A DNA stretch of 10,440 nt from Candidatus Aenigmatarchaeota archaeon (GTDB taxonomy: Archaea > Aenigmatarchaeota > Aenigmatarchaeia > QMZP01). Every line of letters starts with the position of its first letter. The first letter of the stretch is position 1. Below the pieces are notes generated by a model. That model was given only the letters and a program-made list of their open reading frames with translations. It was not told the origin of the DNA and made no database searches. Positions 1-6,378 of the stretch are shown here, piece by piece. Made by a program: the position numbers and the translations under genes. The stretch lies in contig QMZP01000014.1 in assembly GCA_003663225.1 (NCBI GenBank), positions 1-10,440 on the forward strand, written 5' to 3'.

Positions 1-634
1 ATTCTACCCCAGATCAGGCGGCCAGGCATGGGATACTGGCAGGATGGTAAGGGAATCTGATGGTAGGGGGTTTAACGTGGTCTTTGTGGGCAAGTTCTCC
101 GGTAACATAAGCCATGAGGTCGAGCCCGACTGCCAGGGTGACGAACTGAAAGCTGGCGACAGGGTCAGGTGCATACTCGACTGGGACAGGAGGTACAAGC
201 TCATGAAATCGCACACGGCAGCGCACATAATCAGCGAGGTTATAAACAGAGAGACCGGTGCCATGATAACCGGGAACCAGCTGGAGCCGGACAGGTGCAG
301 GATAGATTTCTCGGTTCCCGAGTTCGACAGGGACAAGCTCCGGGGGTATGAAGAGAAATCCAATGATGTGGTGAATAGGGGGATAGACATAACGCTGGAA
401 ACCATGTCAAGGGACGATGCCGCCAAGGACCATTCCATGACGAAGCTCGCAAAAGGGTTAGAAGCGCTTCCCAGCGACATAAAGGAGCTCCGCATAGTGA
501 GGATAGGCGATTTCGACGTGCAGGCGGACGGGGGCACCCATGTCAAGAACACCAAAGAGGTTGGCAGGATAAGGTTCACCGACTTCGTCAACAAAGGCAA
601 GAACAACAGAAGGATATATTTCGTGGTGGAATAA
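1..634 (+). CDS. alaX: AlaX-type alanyl-tRNA editing protein (5' end outside window)
   Basis: Free-standing editing domain related to that of alanyl-tRNA synthetase; the family hydrolyses mischarged Ser- or Gly-tRNA(Ala) in the cytoplasm. The frame is open to the left edge (first full codon at 2). It begins with FYPRSGGQAWDTG, the conserved family block that precedes the catalytic part, so the ATG at 44 is internal and the true start lies upstream, probably by a few tens of codons. The zinc-site HxxxH is HTAAH (212-226). The second metal motif is ADGGTHVKNT (524-553), with Asp where alanyl-tRNA synthetase has Cys in CGGTH. The C-terminal KGKNNRRIYF is typical of the family. About 210 codons are visible, and no C-terminal extension follows, which fits a short AlaX (medium class). 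It ends 7 nt from the convergent nitroreductase stop. Function is confident; the exact subclass is not. Confidence 0.94.
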   Translation, partial: FYPRSGGQAWDTGRMVRESDGRGFNVVFVGKFSGNISHEVEPDCQGDELKAGDRVRCILDWDRRYKLMKSHTAAHIISEVINRETGAMITGNQLEPDRCRIDFSVPEFDRDKLRGYEEKSNDVVNRGIDITLETMSRDDAAKDHSMTKLAKGLEALPSDIKELRIVRIGDFDVQADGGTHVKNTKEVGRIRFTDFVNKGKNNRRIYFVVE

Positions 635-641
635 CGTAGCG

Positions 642-1220
642 TCAGAACCTGTTCCTATGCATTATATCTTCCAGCCTTTTCTTGGGTATATGCAGCACAC
701 CTTTGCTGTCCCTCGAATAGGCAGTATCGTCTTCCTTCCCTACATCCTCTGTGACAGATTCTTCTGCCGGATATCCAAGGGTGATAACGAGGTCAATCTC
801 ATAACAGTCCGGCACCCCGAGCAGTTTCCTGATGGCATCCCTGTTTATCCTTGCAAGCACGCATGAAGCGATGCCCTTCGACCATGCCGCCAGCATCATG
901 TTCTGGATAGCCATGCCCGAGTCGTGCTTGCACCAGTTGCTCGGGACGTTCTTGTTTATGAGGACAACGATATAAGCCGCCGGCTCTTTCCCTTCCAACC
1001 TTCCGGTGTCCCCGCCAAAACCCATACACCTGAACATCTCTTCTGTTGGTCCGCTTGAATCGATGACTATGTATTCCAATGGCTGGAGGTTCCTGGCAGA
1101 TGGCGCGAATCTGGCAGCGTCGACTATATCCATGATTTTACCTGAAGAGACCGGCCTTCGCCGGTATTGTCGTATGGTCCTTCTTGTCCTGATAACATTG
1201 ATGGTATTATGCTCTTCCAT
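642..1220 (-). CDS. Nitroreductase-family FMN-dependent oxidoreductase
   Basis: 192-aa protein of the nitroreductase fold: dimeric, cytoplasmic flavoproteins that reduce nitro compounds, quinones or other substrates with NAD(P)H. Visible family marks are an N-terminal RTRRTIRQY (FMN phosphate-binding Arg region, about residues 12-20), AARFAPSARNLQP (residues 36-48), a helix SGMAIQNMMLAAWSKGIASC containing the usual A-x-QN-x-x-L-A-A pattern, and LGYPAEE near the C-terminus. Length is normal for a minimal family member. The natural substrate cannot be told from sequence. The start is supported by GGTGAT, complementary to the archaeal 16S 3' end, a few bases upstream. That site lies within the last codons of the preceding yjbQ gene, and only 3 nt separate the two genes, so the pair is probably cotranscribed and translationally coupled. 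Confidence 0.93.
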   Translation of the reverse strand: MEEHNTINVIRTRRTIRQYRRRPVSSGKIMDIVDAARFAPSARNLQPLEYIVIDSSGPTEEMFRCMGFGGDTGRLEGKEPAAYIVVLINKNVPSNWCKHDSGMAIQNMMLAAWSKGIASCVLARINRDAIRKLLGVPDCYEIDLVITLGYPAEESVTEDVGKEDDTAYSRDSKGVLHIPKKRLEDIMHRNRF

Positions 1221-1223
1221 CGT

Positions 1224-1643
1224 TCAATCACCCACCAGCGTGACCACGACCTCCCTCTTCCTTGCGGGCACATCAAAGTCAAGCACGACTATCTGCTGCC
1301 ACGTTCCCAGAAGGAGCTTGCCTCCCTTGAACGGGACGGTTGTGCTCGGGCCCATGAGGGTAGCCCTCACGTGCGACTTGCCGTTGTCATCCCCCCATGT
1401 CTCTGTATGCTTGTATTTGATGCCAGAAGGCGCCAGCCTTTCCAGTGCATCCTTCATGTCCTGCACAAGATTGGGCTCGAACTCTATCGTTGAGACCGAG
1501 GCCGTGGACCCGGAAACGAAGACGCTGGCTACCCCTGCCTTCAATCCGGATTCTGATACCATTTCCTGGACTTCCCTGGTTATGTCGATTATGTCCGTCT
1601 CGCTTTTTGAAGATACGCTTATACTCTTCGTCACCACTGCCAT
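1224..1643 (-). CDS. yjbQ: YjbQ/UPF0047 family protein
   Basis: Small soluble protein of the UPF0047/YjbQ family; members are annotated as secondary thiamine-phosphate synthase enzymes from weak side activity, and the true role is unclear. Seen here: VSGSTASVSTIEFEPNLV, then GDDNGKSHVRA, LMGPSTTVPF and GGKLLLGTWQQIVVLDFD, the standard block order of the family through to the C-terminus. The first His of the usual NGHSH segment appears as Lys (NGKSH). I place the start at 1643 (MAVVTKSISV, 139 aa), matching the usual family length. An in-frame ATG at 1670 would add nine residues (MPVINCCGS) that do not look like the family, and it sits right beside the AT-rich promoter element. First gene of an operon with the nitroreductase. 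Confidence 0.92.
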   Translation of the reverse strand: MAVVTKSISVSSKSETDIIDITREVQEMVSESGLKAGVASVFVSGSTASVSTIEFEPNLVQDMKDALERLAPSGIKYKHTETWGDDNGKSHVRATLMGPSTTVPFKGGKLLLGTWQQIVVLDFDVPARKREVVVTLVGD

Positions 1644-1670
1644 GCTACCACAACAGTTTATTACCGGCAT

Positions 1671-1682
1671 GATAAATATAAC
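1671..1682. promoter_or_regulatory. AT-rich element between divergent yjbQ and VTT genes
   Basis: GATAAATATAAC is the only strongly AT-rich block in the short spacer between the two divergent genes. Read on the minus strand (TTATATTTATC) it is TATA-like and lies about 33 nt before the preferred yjbQ start at 1643, giving a leader of only a few bases. On the plus strand it lies about 35 nt before the VTT gene start at 1713. One element may serve both directions; this is inferred from position only. Confidence 0.45.
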
Positions 1683-1712
1683 TTATGGCGGAAGGACGCC
1701 GGAGGCGATATT

Positions 1713-2261
1713 ATGCCCACGTGTGAGGCCCTGCTTGCGGGATGGCTTTCATGGCTCTGTCCCACGCTTTCAGCCTTTGCTTACCCTACGGTCTTTATAA
1801 CCAATCTCATAGGCAGTGCAAGCATATTCTTCCCTCTCCCGGGGTTCGCTTTGGTGTTCTTCCTGGCAGGCACGGGCCTGAACCCATGGTTCCTGGCTAT
1901 ATCAGGCGGTCTGGGCGCTGCTGCCGGCGAGCTTACAGGGTACTTCATAGGCATGGGTGGCAGGAAGGTAGCTGAAGGGAGGCGTGACAAGGGCATACTG
2001 TCCCGAATGTTCGGTAAGAAGGGGATGCTGGAGAAGGCAAGCGAATGGTCCAAGCGGAGGGGCACGTTCCTCGCCATATTCATATTCGCGGCAACGCCGC
2101 TGCCCGACGACGTGACAGGCATAATAGCGGGCGCCATAGGCTATGACATCAGGAATTTCTTCCTGGCGAGCTTCATGGGCAAGCTGGTAATGTTCTCAGT
2201 GCTTGCATGGGGCGGGTATTTAGGCACAGAATGGGTGCTTGATATCATGGGCGGGCTATGA
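1713..2261 (+). CDS. VTT/DedA-like (SNARE-associated Golgi type) membrane protein
   Basis: 182-aa polytopic membrane protein. Hydrophobic stretches lie at about residues 18-50, 55-80, 117-142 and 148-172. Visible VTT-like features are a re-entrant-style FFPLPGFALVFFLAG, then GGLGAAAGELTGYFIGMGGRK (small-residue helix ending Y-x-I-G-x-x-x-G), a basic linker, ATPLPDDVTGIIAGAIGYD, and a last helix starting F-x-x-x-x-x-x-G-K. This matches the general VTT layout; family proteins are linked to lipid scrambling or flippase-like transport and membrane homeostasis. The substrate is not predictable. The start is supported by a strong GGAGG at 1701-1705, 7 nt before the ATG. Its 3' end overlaps the last codons of the damaged minus-strand gene from 2245. 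Confidence 0.8.
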   Translation: MPTCEALLAGWLSWLCPTLSAFAYPTVFITNLIGSASIFFPLPGFALVFFLAGTGLNPWFLAISGGLGAAAGELTGYFIGMGGRKVAEGRRDKGILSRMFGKKGMLEKASEWSKRRGTFLAIFIFAATPLPDDVTGIIAGAIGYDIRNFFLASFMGKLVMFSVLAWGGYLGTEWVLDIMGGL

Positions 2262-2530
2262 CACGTTCCTTAGAACCCAGCGACTTCAACGCATAGCTCG
2301 AGACCACTATCTCCAGGTGCTTCACGTGCCCCCCCCCCGGGCTTATGGGGACTATATGCCTGTCACAAGCGAGAAGGCTCATGTGCTGCGATAAGGAGAC
2401 TGCCGCCATCTGCCAACGAATATGGCGTGTATGGGCTTATAATCTCGCCCGACAGCGTGAAGAGAGCAGATGCTATCAGAAGAAGCTTCAGCTCTTTCTG
2501 CGTGTTATGTTTGGCGTCAGATGATAAATT
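2245..2530 (-). pseudogene. Possible broken gene downstream of polB, split over two frames
   Basis: The gap between polB and the VTT gene reads like coding sequence on the minus strand, but not in one frame. From about 2523 to 2363 one frame is open with codon choice like the neighbours (peptide includes KELKLLLIASALFTLSGEII and SPYTPYSLADGGSLLIAA) and ends in TGA at 2363. It has no ATG or GTG start. A second frame overlaps and continues from an ATG at 2409, or at 2382, to TGA at 2245; its peptide starts MAAVSLSQHMSLLACDRHIV and ends LEIVVSSYALKSLGSKERVIARP. A single indel between about 2380 and 2420 would join the two. The second part contains a run of ten C (2329-2338) coding Gly-Gly-Gly. 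I recognise no family. Alternatives are a real 54-aa gene at 2245-2409, an assembly error, or chance. Confidence 0.35.
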
Positions 2531-4991
2531 ACTTAACGAAGTCGCTCAGGGATACCTGCTCAATCCTCTTCTTGCCCAGCAGGTCATCCTCAGTGTATCC
2601 GAACCCAGAAAGCACCCTCAACGCTGCCGGTATGACCTGGTTGTTTATGTAATACTCCGGGTCATATGCGCTCGCATAGTCAGCCGGCTCCGCCCTTTCG
2701 GATATGGAGCCCGCTCCCTTGGTTATGATATAGGATATGGTGGACCCTTCGTGGACTTCCTGACCGTACCCTTTCATCTTCCTGGCGACGACGACATGCG
2801 GCCCTATCTGCTCGTACTCGTCTATCCCCTTGGTGAGCTGGGTGTGTATTACAAGGTCCTCCTTGTCAACCTTGCCCTTCTTGAGGCTCTCTATTATCCT
2901 CCTGACGGCCTTCACAGCCTTCTCGGGTGATTTGTCCTTCAGTATGGCCCTTATGACCTTCTCCTGTGTGTTCTTGGCTATGTCGGACCAGTCCCTTCTT
3001 ACCCTCTCGAAGCCACGTATGGTTATCTCGCCGCCCCTGTCTATCAGCGCATACCGCTTCTTTGCGGCAGACCCCGACTTGGACAGCACGAATATCCCTG
3101 ATTCGTACATGTTCCTGAAGTCGAGCTCCATGACCCCGGGCAGGGTGTTGTTGGCCTTCCTCAGGAAATTCCTCGCTTCCTTCTTGGTGCGTATCTTGAC
3201 GAACAGCGAATCCGTGTCGCCATATATTACCTCGTATCCCTCATCCTCCGCGAGCTTTATCACATCCTTTATGTACATCCTACCCCATGCTGTTATGGAC
3301 TCCGCGCATATCCTGGAATACCACCTTGAGCCGGCATATCCGTAGTACCCGTAGCTGGCATTGGCTATTATCTTGAGTGCGAACTGCCTGTTGTTGAGCC
3401 TCTTGTATTCGCTTGTCCTCTTACCCAGCTTCTTCATCTCCTTCTTTATCCTCATCCTGCGGTTCACCAGCTCCTCTATCACCATGGGAACGAAGCCCTT
3501 CTTCTTGCTGCAGAAGTAATGGTCAGATTCCGGTACCTTGTCCCTCTCGGATGCCTTGCAATCCTTGCAGTCCAGCGTCTCCGGCGACACATTGTGCGTT
3601 ATGGTTATGCTGGGATAAAGGCTCTGGAAGTCGAACAGCGCTATCTTCTCGTGCAACCCCTCTTTTGGCGGGTGCACATAACCGCCCGTGTAAGGCGCAG
3701 CGTTCCTCCTGGTCCTTATCTCGCCGAACTTGGGCCTGTTCGGGGCCAGCTCCCCTACACTGTACGCCCTCCTCACCAGCAGCCATTCCACCAGTTGCGA
3801 ATAGCTCATCCTGGACACATCAAAAGGCAGCTGCCCTGTGGTCTTCGATATCTCGAATATCTGGGGGAGGAGGTTTTCTGCGAGCTTGAGCGTTATCTCA
3901 GAATCCTTCAGGCAGTAAGAAGCGAGATCCTTTGCCTGGTCCTTCTCCCACGCTTTCTCTATCTCCCTCCATTTCATCTCATCCTTCGTCTCGCCGAGGA
4001 ACTCCTGCGCTACCCTGGAAAGCGTGAGCACCTCGGTCGACAGGCCGCCACGCATTATGTTGTCTATGAAGTCGTACAGGTCTATGTGGACCCTGCCCTT
4101 TATCTGGGCGGCCGATATGTAACCCCTTCTCTTGAAGGTGAAATGCGTGGAATCCCTGCCCATGACCATCGGTATCTTGTAGTCCCATGCCTTCTCCGCT
4201 ATCTTGGGGAAATCGAACCTGTCCGTGTTGTACCCAACTATCATGTCAGGGTCCCTGTCCTCCATTATGCTTACGAACTGTTTTATGAGCTCCTCTTCGC
4301 TGCCTGCAGGTCTGACCCCGCCGGACCTGCTGTCGCCTGCGCTTACAACCCTGCTGAATCCGTCATTGTCCACGAATGATATCAGTATAACCTTCTCGTC
4401 CCCCTTCGTCCTTATCATCTCTATGTCGAATGCCATGATTCTCAGCTTTGGGTACCCTTCCTTGTCCAGAGTCTCTATGCTGTCAGCATCCAGCATTATA
4501 TCCGCCTTGATGTCATCCTTGAAAGGCCTGCCCTTGGCATCTATCCACCCTATGGGGGTGATGCCCTTGTCTATCATGTACCTCTTGTAGAAAGGTATGT
4601 CATACTCATGTGCCCCCTCAATATCGGTCCATGACTTCAGCGCCTCCCTGAACTTGTTAACATCTGCCGGCATGGGCACGTATATCTTAAGAAGCTTTAC
4701 AGGCCTTCCCAGCAGGTTAAGCTTCGCTCTCTCCACCTTTACGGGCCCCCTGCCTTCGACGCGCATCTCCATTATCCTGTTCTTCATGAGCCTCAGGTCT
4801 GCCTCGCTCATTGATGCGTCGTGCTGCACATAGAAGTATGGCAGGAACCCCTTGTCGGTGACCAGGACAGACTTGCCGTCATCAGTCTTGCCCCACAACC
4901 TGATGACGGGCCGCTCCTGCTCTCCTTCTCCGTTGGTGACGTAATCGGCATGTATGAGACAGAACCTGACAGACCCCTTACTCCCTGACAT
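2529..4991 (-). CDS. polB: Family B DNA polymerase with 3'-5' exonuclease
   Basis: Complete 820-aa archaeal replicative-type DNA polymerase. Proofreading motifs: Exo I AFDIE (Asp189, Glu191), Exo II GYNTDRFDF (253-261), Exo III YCLKDSE (359-365). Polymerase motifs: A DFQSLYPSI (454-462), B KIIANASYGYYGY (540-552), C YGDTDSLF (590-597), all catalytic acids present. LTKGIDEY (719-726) lies in the thumb. A Cys cluster (475, 478, 494) sits after motif A, as in other archaeal enzymes. The C-terminal QVSLSDFV (812-819) fits a PCNA-binding PIP box (Q-x-x-h-x-x-a-a). No intein interrupts motifs A or C. The start ATG is preceded by GAGGT and GGTGGT and by a TATA-like GCTTTAAATC about 40 nt upstream, so this mRNA probably has a short leader, unlike several neighbours. 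It is divergent from the basic-tail membrane protein gene across 94 nt. Confidence 0.98.
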   Translation of the reverse strand: MSGSKGSVRFCLIHADYVTNGEGEQERPVIRLWGKTDDGKSVLVTDKGFLPYFYVQHDASMSEADLRLMKNRIMEMRVEGRGPVKVERAKLNLLGRPVKLLKIYVPMPADVNKFREALKSWTDIEGAHEYDIPFYKRYMIDKGITPIGWIDAKGRPFKDDIKADIMLDADSIETLDKEGYPKLRIMAFDIEMIRTKGDEKVILISFVDNDGFSRVVSAGDSRSGGVRPAGSEEELIKQFVSIMEDRDPDMIVGYNTDRFDFPKIAEKAWDYKIPMVMGRDSTHFTFKRRGYISAAQIKGRVHIDLYDFIDNIMRGGLSTEVLTLSRVAQEFLGETKDEMKWREIEKAWEKDQAKDLASYCLKDSEITLKLAENLLPQIFEISKTTGQLPFDVSRMSYSQLVEWLLVRRAYSVGELAPNRPKFGEIRTRRNAAPYTGGYVHPPKEGLHEKIALFDFQSLYPSITITHNVSPETLDCKDCKASERDKVPESDHYFCSKKKGFVPMVIEELVNRRMRIKKEMKKLGKRTSEYKRLNNRQFALKIIANASYGYYGYAGSRWYSRICAESITAWGRMYIKDVIKLAEDEGYEVIYGDTDSLFVKIRTKKEARNFLRKANNTLPGVMELDFRNMYESGIFVLSKSGSAAKKRYALIDRGGEITIRGFERVRRDWSDIAKNTQEKVIRAILKDKSPEKAVKAVRRIIESLKKGKVDKEDLVIHTQLTKGIDEYEQIGPHVVVARKMKGYGQEVHEGSTISYIITKGAGSISERAEPADYASAYDPEYYINNQVIPAALRVLSGFGYTEDDLLGKKRIEQVSLSDFVK

Positions 4992-5027
4992 ACCACCACC
5001 GGACCTCTGATTTAGGATTGTTTCCTT

Positions 5028-5037
5028 GATTTAAAGC
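5028..5037 (-). promoter_or_regulatory. TATA-like box of polB
   Basis: On the minus strand this reads GCTTTAAATC, centred about 41 nt upstream of the polB ATG. With the usual archaeal spacing of about 26 nt, transcription would start near 5006. That leaves a leader of about 15 nt that includes GAGGT and GGTGGT, usable as a ribosome binding site. Confidence 0.5.
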
Positions 5038-5054
5038 TTTGCTTGACCCTGAAA

Positions 5055-5066
5055 CCATTTATTATA
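5055..5066 (+). promoter_or_regulatory. TATA box of the basic-tail membrane protein/pspC operon
   Basis: CATTTATTATAC is centred about 26 nt upstream of the ATG at 5086. That places the transcription start on or next to the start codon. The AAAGATAAAC just before the ATG resembles the AT-rich segment seen at the other candidate leaderless genes in this window. Confidence 0.55.
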
Positions 5067-5085
5067 CTATTAACAAAAGATAAAC

Positions 5086-5751
5086 ATGGCGAAGAGAAAA
5101 CCGGCAAAGAAGAATGCAACAAAGAAAACCAAAACCAGTAAGGCTTCCAGAAAGAAGCCGTCCAGGAAGCCGAGGAAGCGGGCCAGGCCCAAGAGGTGGC
5201 AGGACAGGACCGAAAAGGAATGGGAAGCCTGGGGCAAGGACCTCGGCAAGAGGATAGAGAAGCATGGTAGCCGCGCTGAGCGGGTCGCCAAGCGGTGGTG
5301 GTACAGGACATTCGGGCCAATAGGACCTCTTCTCGAGAGCATAATAGGCATATTCTTCATGGGCCTCGCCACACTGATAATGGGATGGCTCAACTACGTG
5401 CTGCTTAGTGTCTTCGTCAGCAAGGTCGTAATGTTCCTTCAGATCCACCTTGGGATATTCTTCCTCATGATGCTCCTGCTGAACTATTCCAAGTACTTCA
5501 GGATAGCCGTCCCGAAGACGGAGTGGATACTGCGGCCTGTCGAGACAGCAGCGGGCATATCAGTCATATTGTGGGTGATAAGCTGGGCTGTGGTAATGTC
5601 ACCAACATACCCGTCCATATCTGTCATACAGGCGCTGGCTTCACACATCCTTACCAACGTCATAGGGATATTCTTCGCATTGCTGGTGCTTGCCTATTTC
5701 ATAGCACTCATAATAAGGATAGGCATAGTAAACGGAGGGGGTGCCAGATAA
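5086..5751 (+). CDS. Four-helix membrane protein with very basic N-terminal tail
   Basis: 221-aa protein of unknown function. Residues 1-37 hold 20 Lys/Arg, spaced with Ala, Ser, Thr and Pro like a histone tail or nucleic-acid-binding tail. Residues 43-72 form a charged, Trp-containing segment (EKEWEAWGKDLGKRIEK) of the sort that often precedes membrane segments in PspC-associated proteins. Hydrophobic segments lie at about 79-104, 109-133, 155-171 and 189-211. By the positive-inside rule the basic tail should be cytoplasmic, where it could touch DNA, RNA or anionic lipid; this is inference. The gene overlaps the start of the PspC gene by one base (TAATG), so the two are translationally coupled and likely act together. 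The start is supported by a TATA box 26 nt upstream. Confidence 0.87.
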   Translation: MAKRKPAKKNATKKTKTSKASRKKPSRKPRKRARPKRWQDRTEKEWEAWGKDLGKRIEKHGSRAERVAKRWWYRTFGPIGPLLESIIGIFFMGLATLIMGWLNYVLLSVFVSKVVMFLQIHLGIFFLMMLLLNYSKYFRIAVPKTEWILRPVETAAGISVILWVISWAVVMSPTYPSISVIQALASHILTNVIGIFFALLVLAYFIALIIRIGIVNGGGAR

Positions 5752-5990
5752 TGCAAAGGAAAAGTCCTAAGAAGCCCCGGGCCCACAGAACCAAGAGGCT
5801 CTACCGTTCAGGCAACGACAGGATAATCGGGGGCGTGTGCGGCGGCCTCGGAGAATACTTCGGCATAGACCCGGTGATAATAAGGCTAGCATGGGTTCTT
5901 TTCTCTCTTGTCTACGGGGCCGGCATACTGCTATACATAATAGCATGGATAATAGTGCCGAGGAACCCCGGGCACAGCTGGAAGGACTAG
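5751..5990 (+). CDS. PspC-domain membrane protein
   Basis: 79-aa protein consisting almost wholly of a PspC domain. A basic N-terminus (residues 1-19) is followed by RIIGGVCGGLGEYFGIDP (24-41), the family signature, then I-R-L-A-W-V-L-F and a transmembrane helix ending AWIIVP (about residues 44-70). In bacteria PspC senses envelope stress and works with PspB/PspA; in archaea short PspC proteins are common but their partners are not established. The start at 5751 shares its A with the stop codon of the upstream membrane protein (TAATG). GGAGGGGGTG (5734-5743) gives a strong ribosome binding site, so both genes form one operon. Its stop is directly adjacent to the stop of the convergent 37-aa gene. 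Confidence 0.95.
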   Translation: MQRKSPKKPRAHRTKRLYRSGNDRIIGGVCGGLGEYFGIDPVIIRLAWVLFSLVYGAGILLYIIAWIIVPRNPGHSWKD

Positions 5991-6104
5991 CTATCCTATC
6001 ACATGGCTGAGCGTCTTTATGCCCTGCGCCTCAAGGAAAACCAAGAACAGCAGCAGCATGAATATCGTTACAAGCACTATGCCGAAGCCCATCCTGCTTC
6101 TCAT
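5991..6104 (-). CDS. 37-aa single-helix membrane protein
   Basis: Very small gene of unknown function. It starts MRSRMGFGIVLVTIFMLLLF, a short basic N-terminus followed by one strongly hydrophobic helix (about residues 7-24), with a tail LEAQGIKTLSHVIG. Its ATG overlaps the stop of the upstream 60-aa gene as ATGA (6101-6104), and GGTGAGG sits just before it as a ribosome binding site; these two facts are the main support. The stop at 5991-5993 abuts the convergent PspC gene. No family is recognised. With only 37 codons, chance cannot be excluded, but hydrophobicity, overlap and RBS agree. Confidence 0.6.
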   Translation of the reverse strand: MRSRMGFGIVLVTIFMLLLFLVFLEAQGIKTLSHVIG

Positions 6105-6283
6105 TTCCTCACCACAGTTTCTATATATACTATAAGTAGCACGAACAGGACAAGAGTGAGCCCGAAGTATTTCTGGGATTCGCTAAGCATGCTGCTCTCC
6201 ATTATAGAAAAGAGGAAATACCCTATGCCTGCTATGGCGGATACAGCAGCAACGAACCTTGCTCCCCTCTTGCCGGGCGCCAT
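6101..6283 (-). CDS. 60-aa two-helix membrane protein
   Basis: Small membrane protein of unknown function: a basic start MAPGKRGAR, a hydrophobic segment at about residues 10-27 (FVAAVSAIAGIGYFLFSI), a polar connector ESSMLSESQKYF, and a second hydrophobic segment at about 40-56 (GLTLVLFVLLIVYIETV). The start is supported by TTTTAAG on the minus strand (6303-6309), about 24 nt upstream, with AAATATTATC directly before the ATG, the same layout as other leaderless-looking genes here. It is followed by the overlapping 37-aa gene, so the two form a mini-operon. It is divergent from the Kazal-like gene at 6379. Confidence 0.68.
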   Translation of the reverse strand: MAPGKRGARFVAAVSAIAGIGYFLFSIMESSMLSESQKYFGLTLVLFVLLIVYIETVVRK

Positions 6284-6302
6284 GATAATATTTGTTCCCG
6301 CT

Positions 6303-6310
6303 GCTTAAAA
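6303..6310 (-). promoter_or_regulatory. TATA-like box of the small membrane protein operon
   Basis: Minus strand TTTTAAGC, centred about 24 nt before the ATG at 6283, consistent with a leaderless transcript. Confidence 0.45.
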
Positions 6311-6347
6311 GCGGATATTCACCCAGCACCGAAACAAAACGAAAGAG

Positions 6348-6357
6348 GTATAAAAGC
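6348..6357 (+). promoter_or_regulatory. TATA box of the Kazal/DUF333 gene
   Basis: GGTATAAAAG is a near-ideal archaeal TATA box centred about 26-27 nt before the ATG at 6379. TATAA at 6371-6375 lies three bases before the ATG, as at the two paralogue genes further on. A leaderless mRNA is expected. Confidence 0.6.
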
Positions 6358-6378
6358 ACTGTCATATAAGTATAAAAC

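Noticed and set aside
44..46. ATG at 44 as the start of alaX
   Set aside because: The frame upstream encodes the conserved FYPxSGGQxxDTG block, so the real start is outside the window.
4..606. Long minus-strand open frame (200 codons) across alaX
   Set aside because: It is fully antisense to alaX, whose motifs (FYPRSGGQ, HTAAH, GGTHV) are unambiguous. The antisense peptide is Ser/Leu-rich with no family signal.
1006..1800. Plus-strand open frame of 264 codons over yjbQ and the nitroreductase
   Set aside because: It runs antisense through two clearly recognised genes and into the VTT gene in another frame; a by-product of codon bias.
2427..2930. Plus-strand open frame starting in the polB/VTT gap
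   Set aside because: Most of it is antisense to the polB 3' end. The gap portion is better explained by the minus-strand split coding signal.
3519..4379. Plus-strand open frame of 286 codons inside polB
   Set aside because: Antisense to the exonuclease and early palm regions of the polymerase, with no promoter or RBS.
2529..4991. Possible intein or split polymerase
   Set aside because: Motifs A, B and C are continuous and the length of 820 aa is ordinary; no insertion is present.
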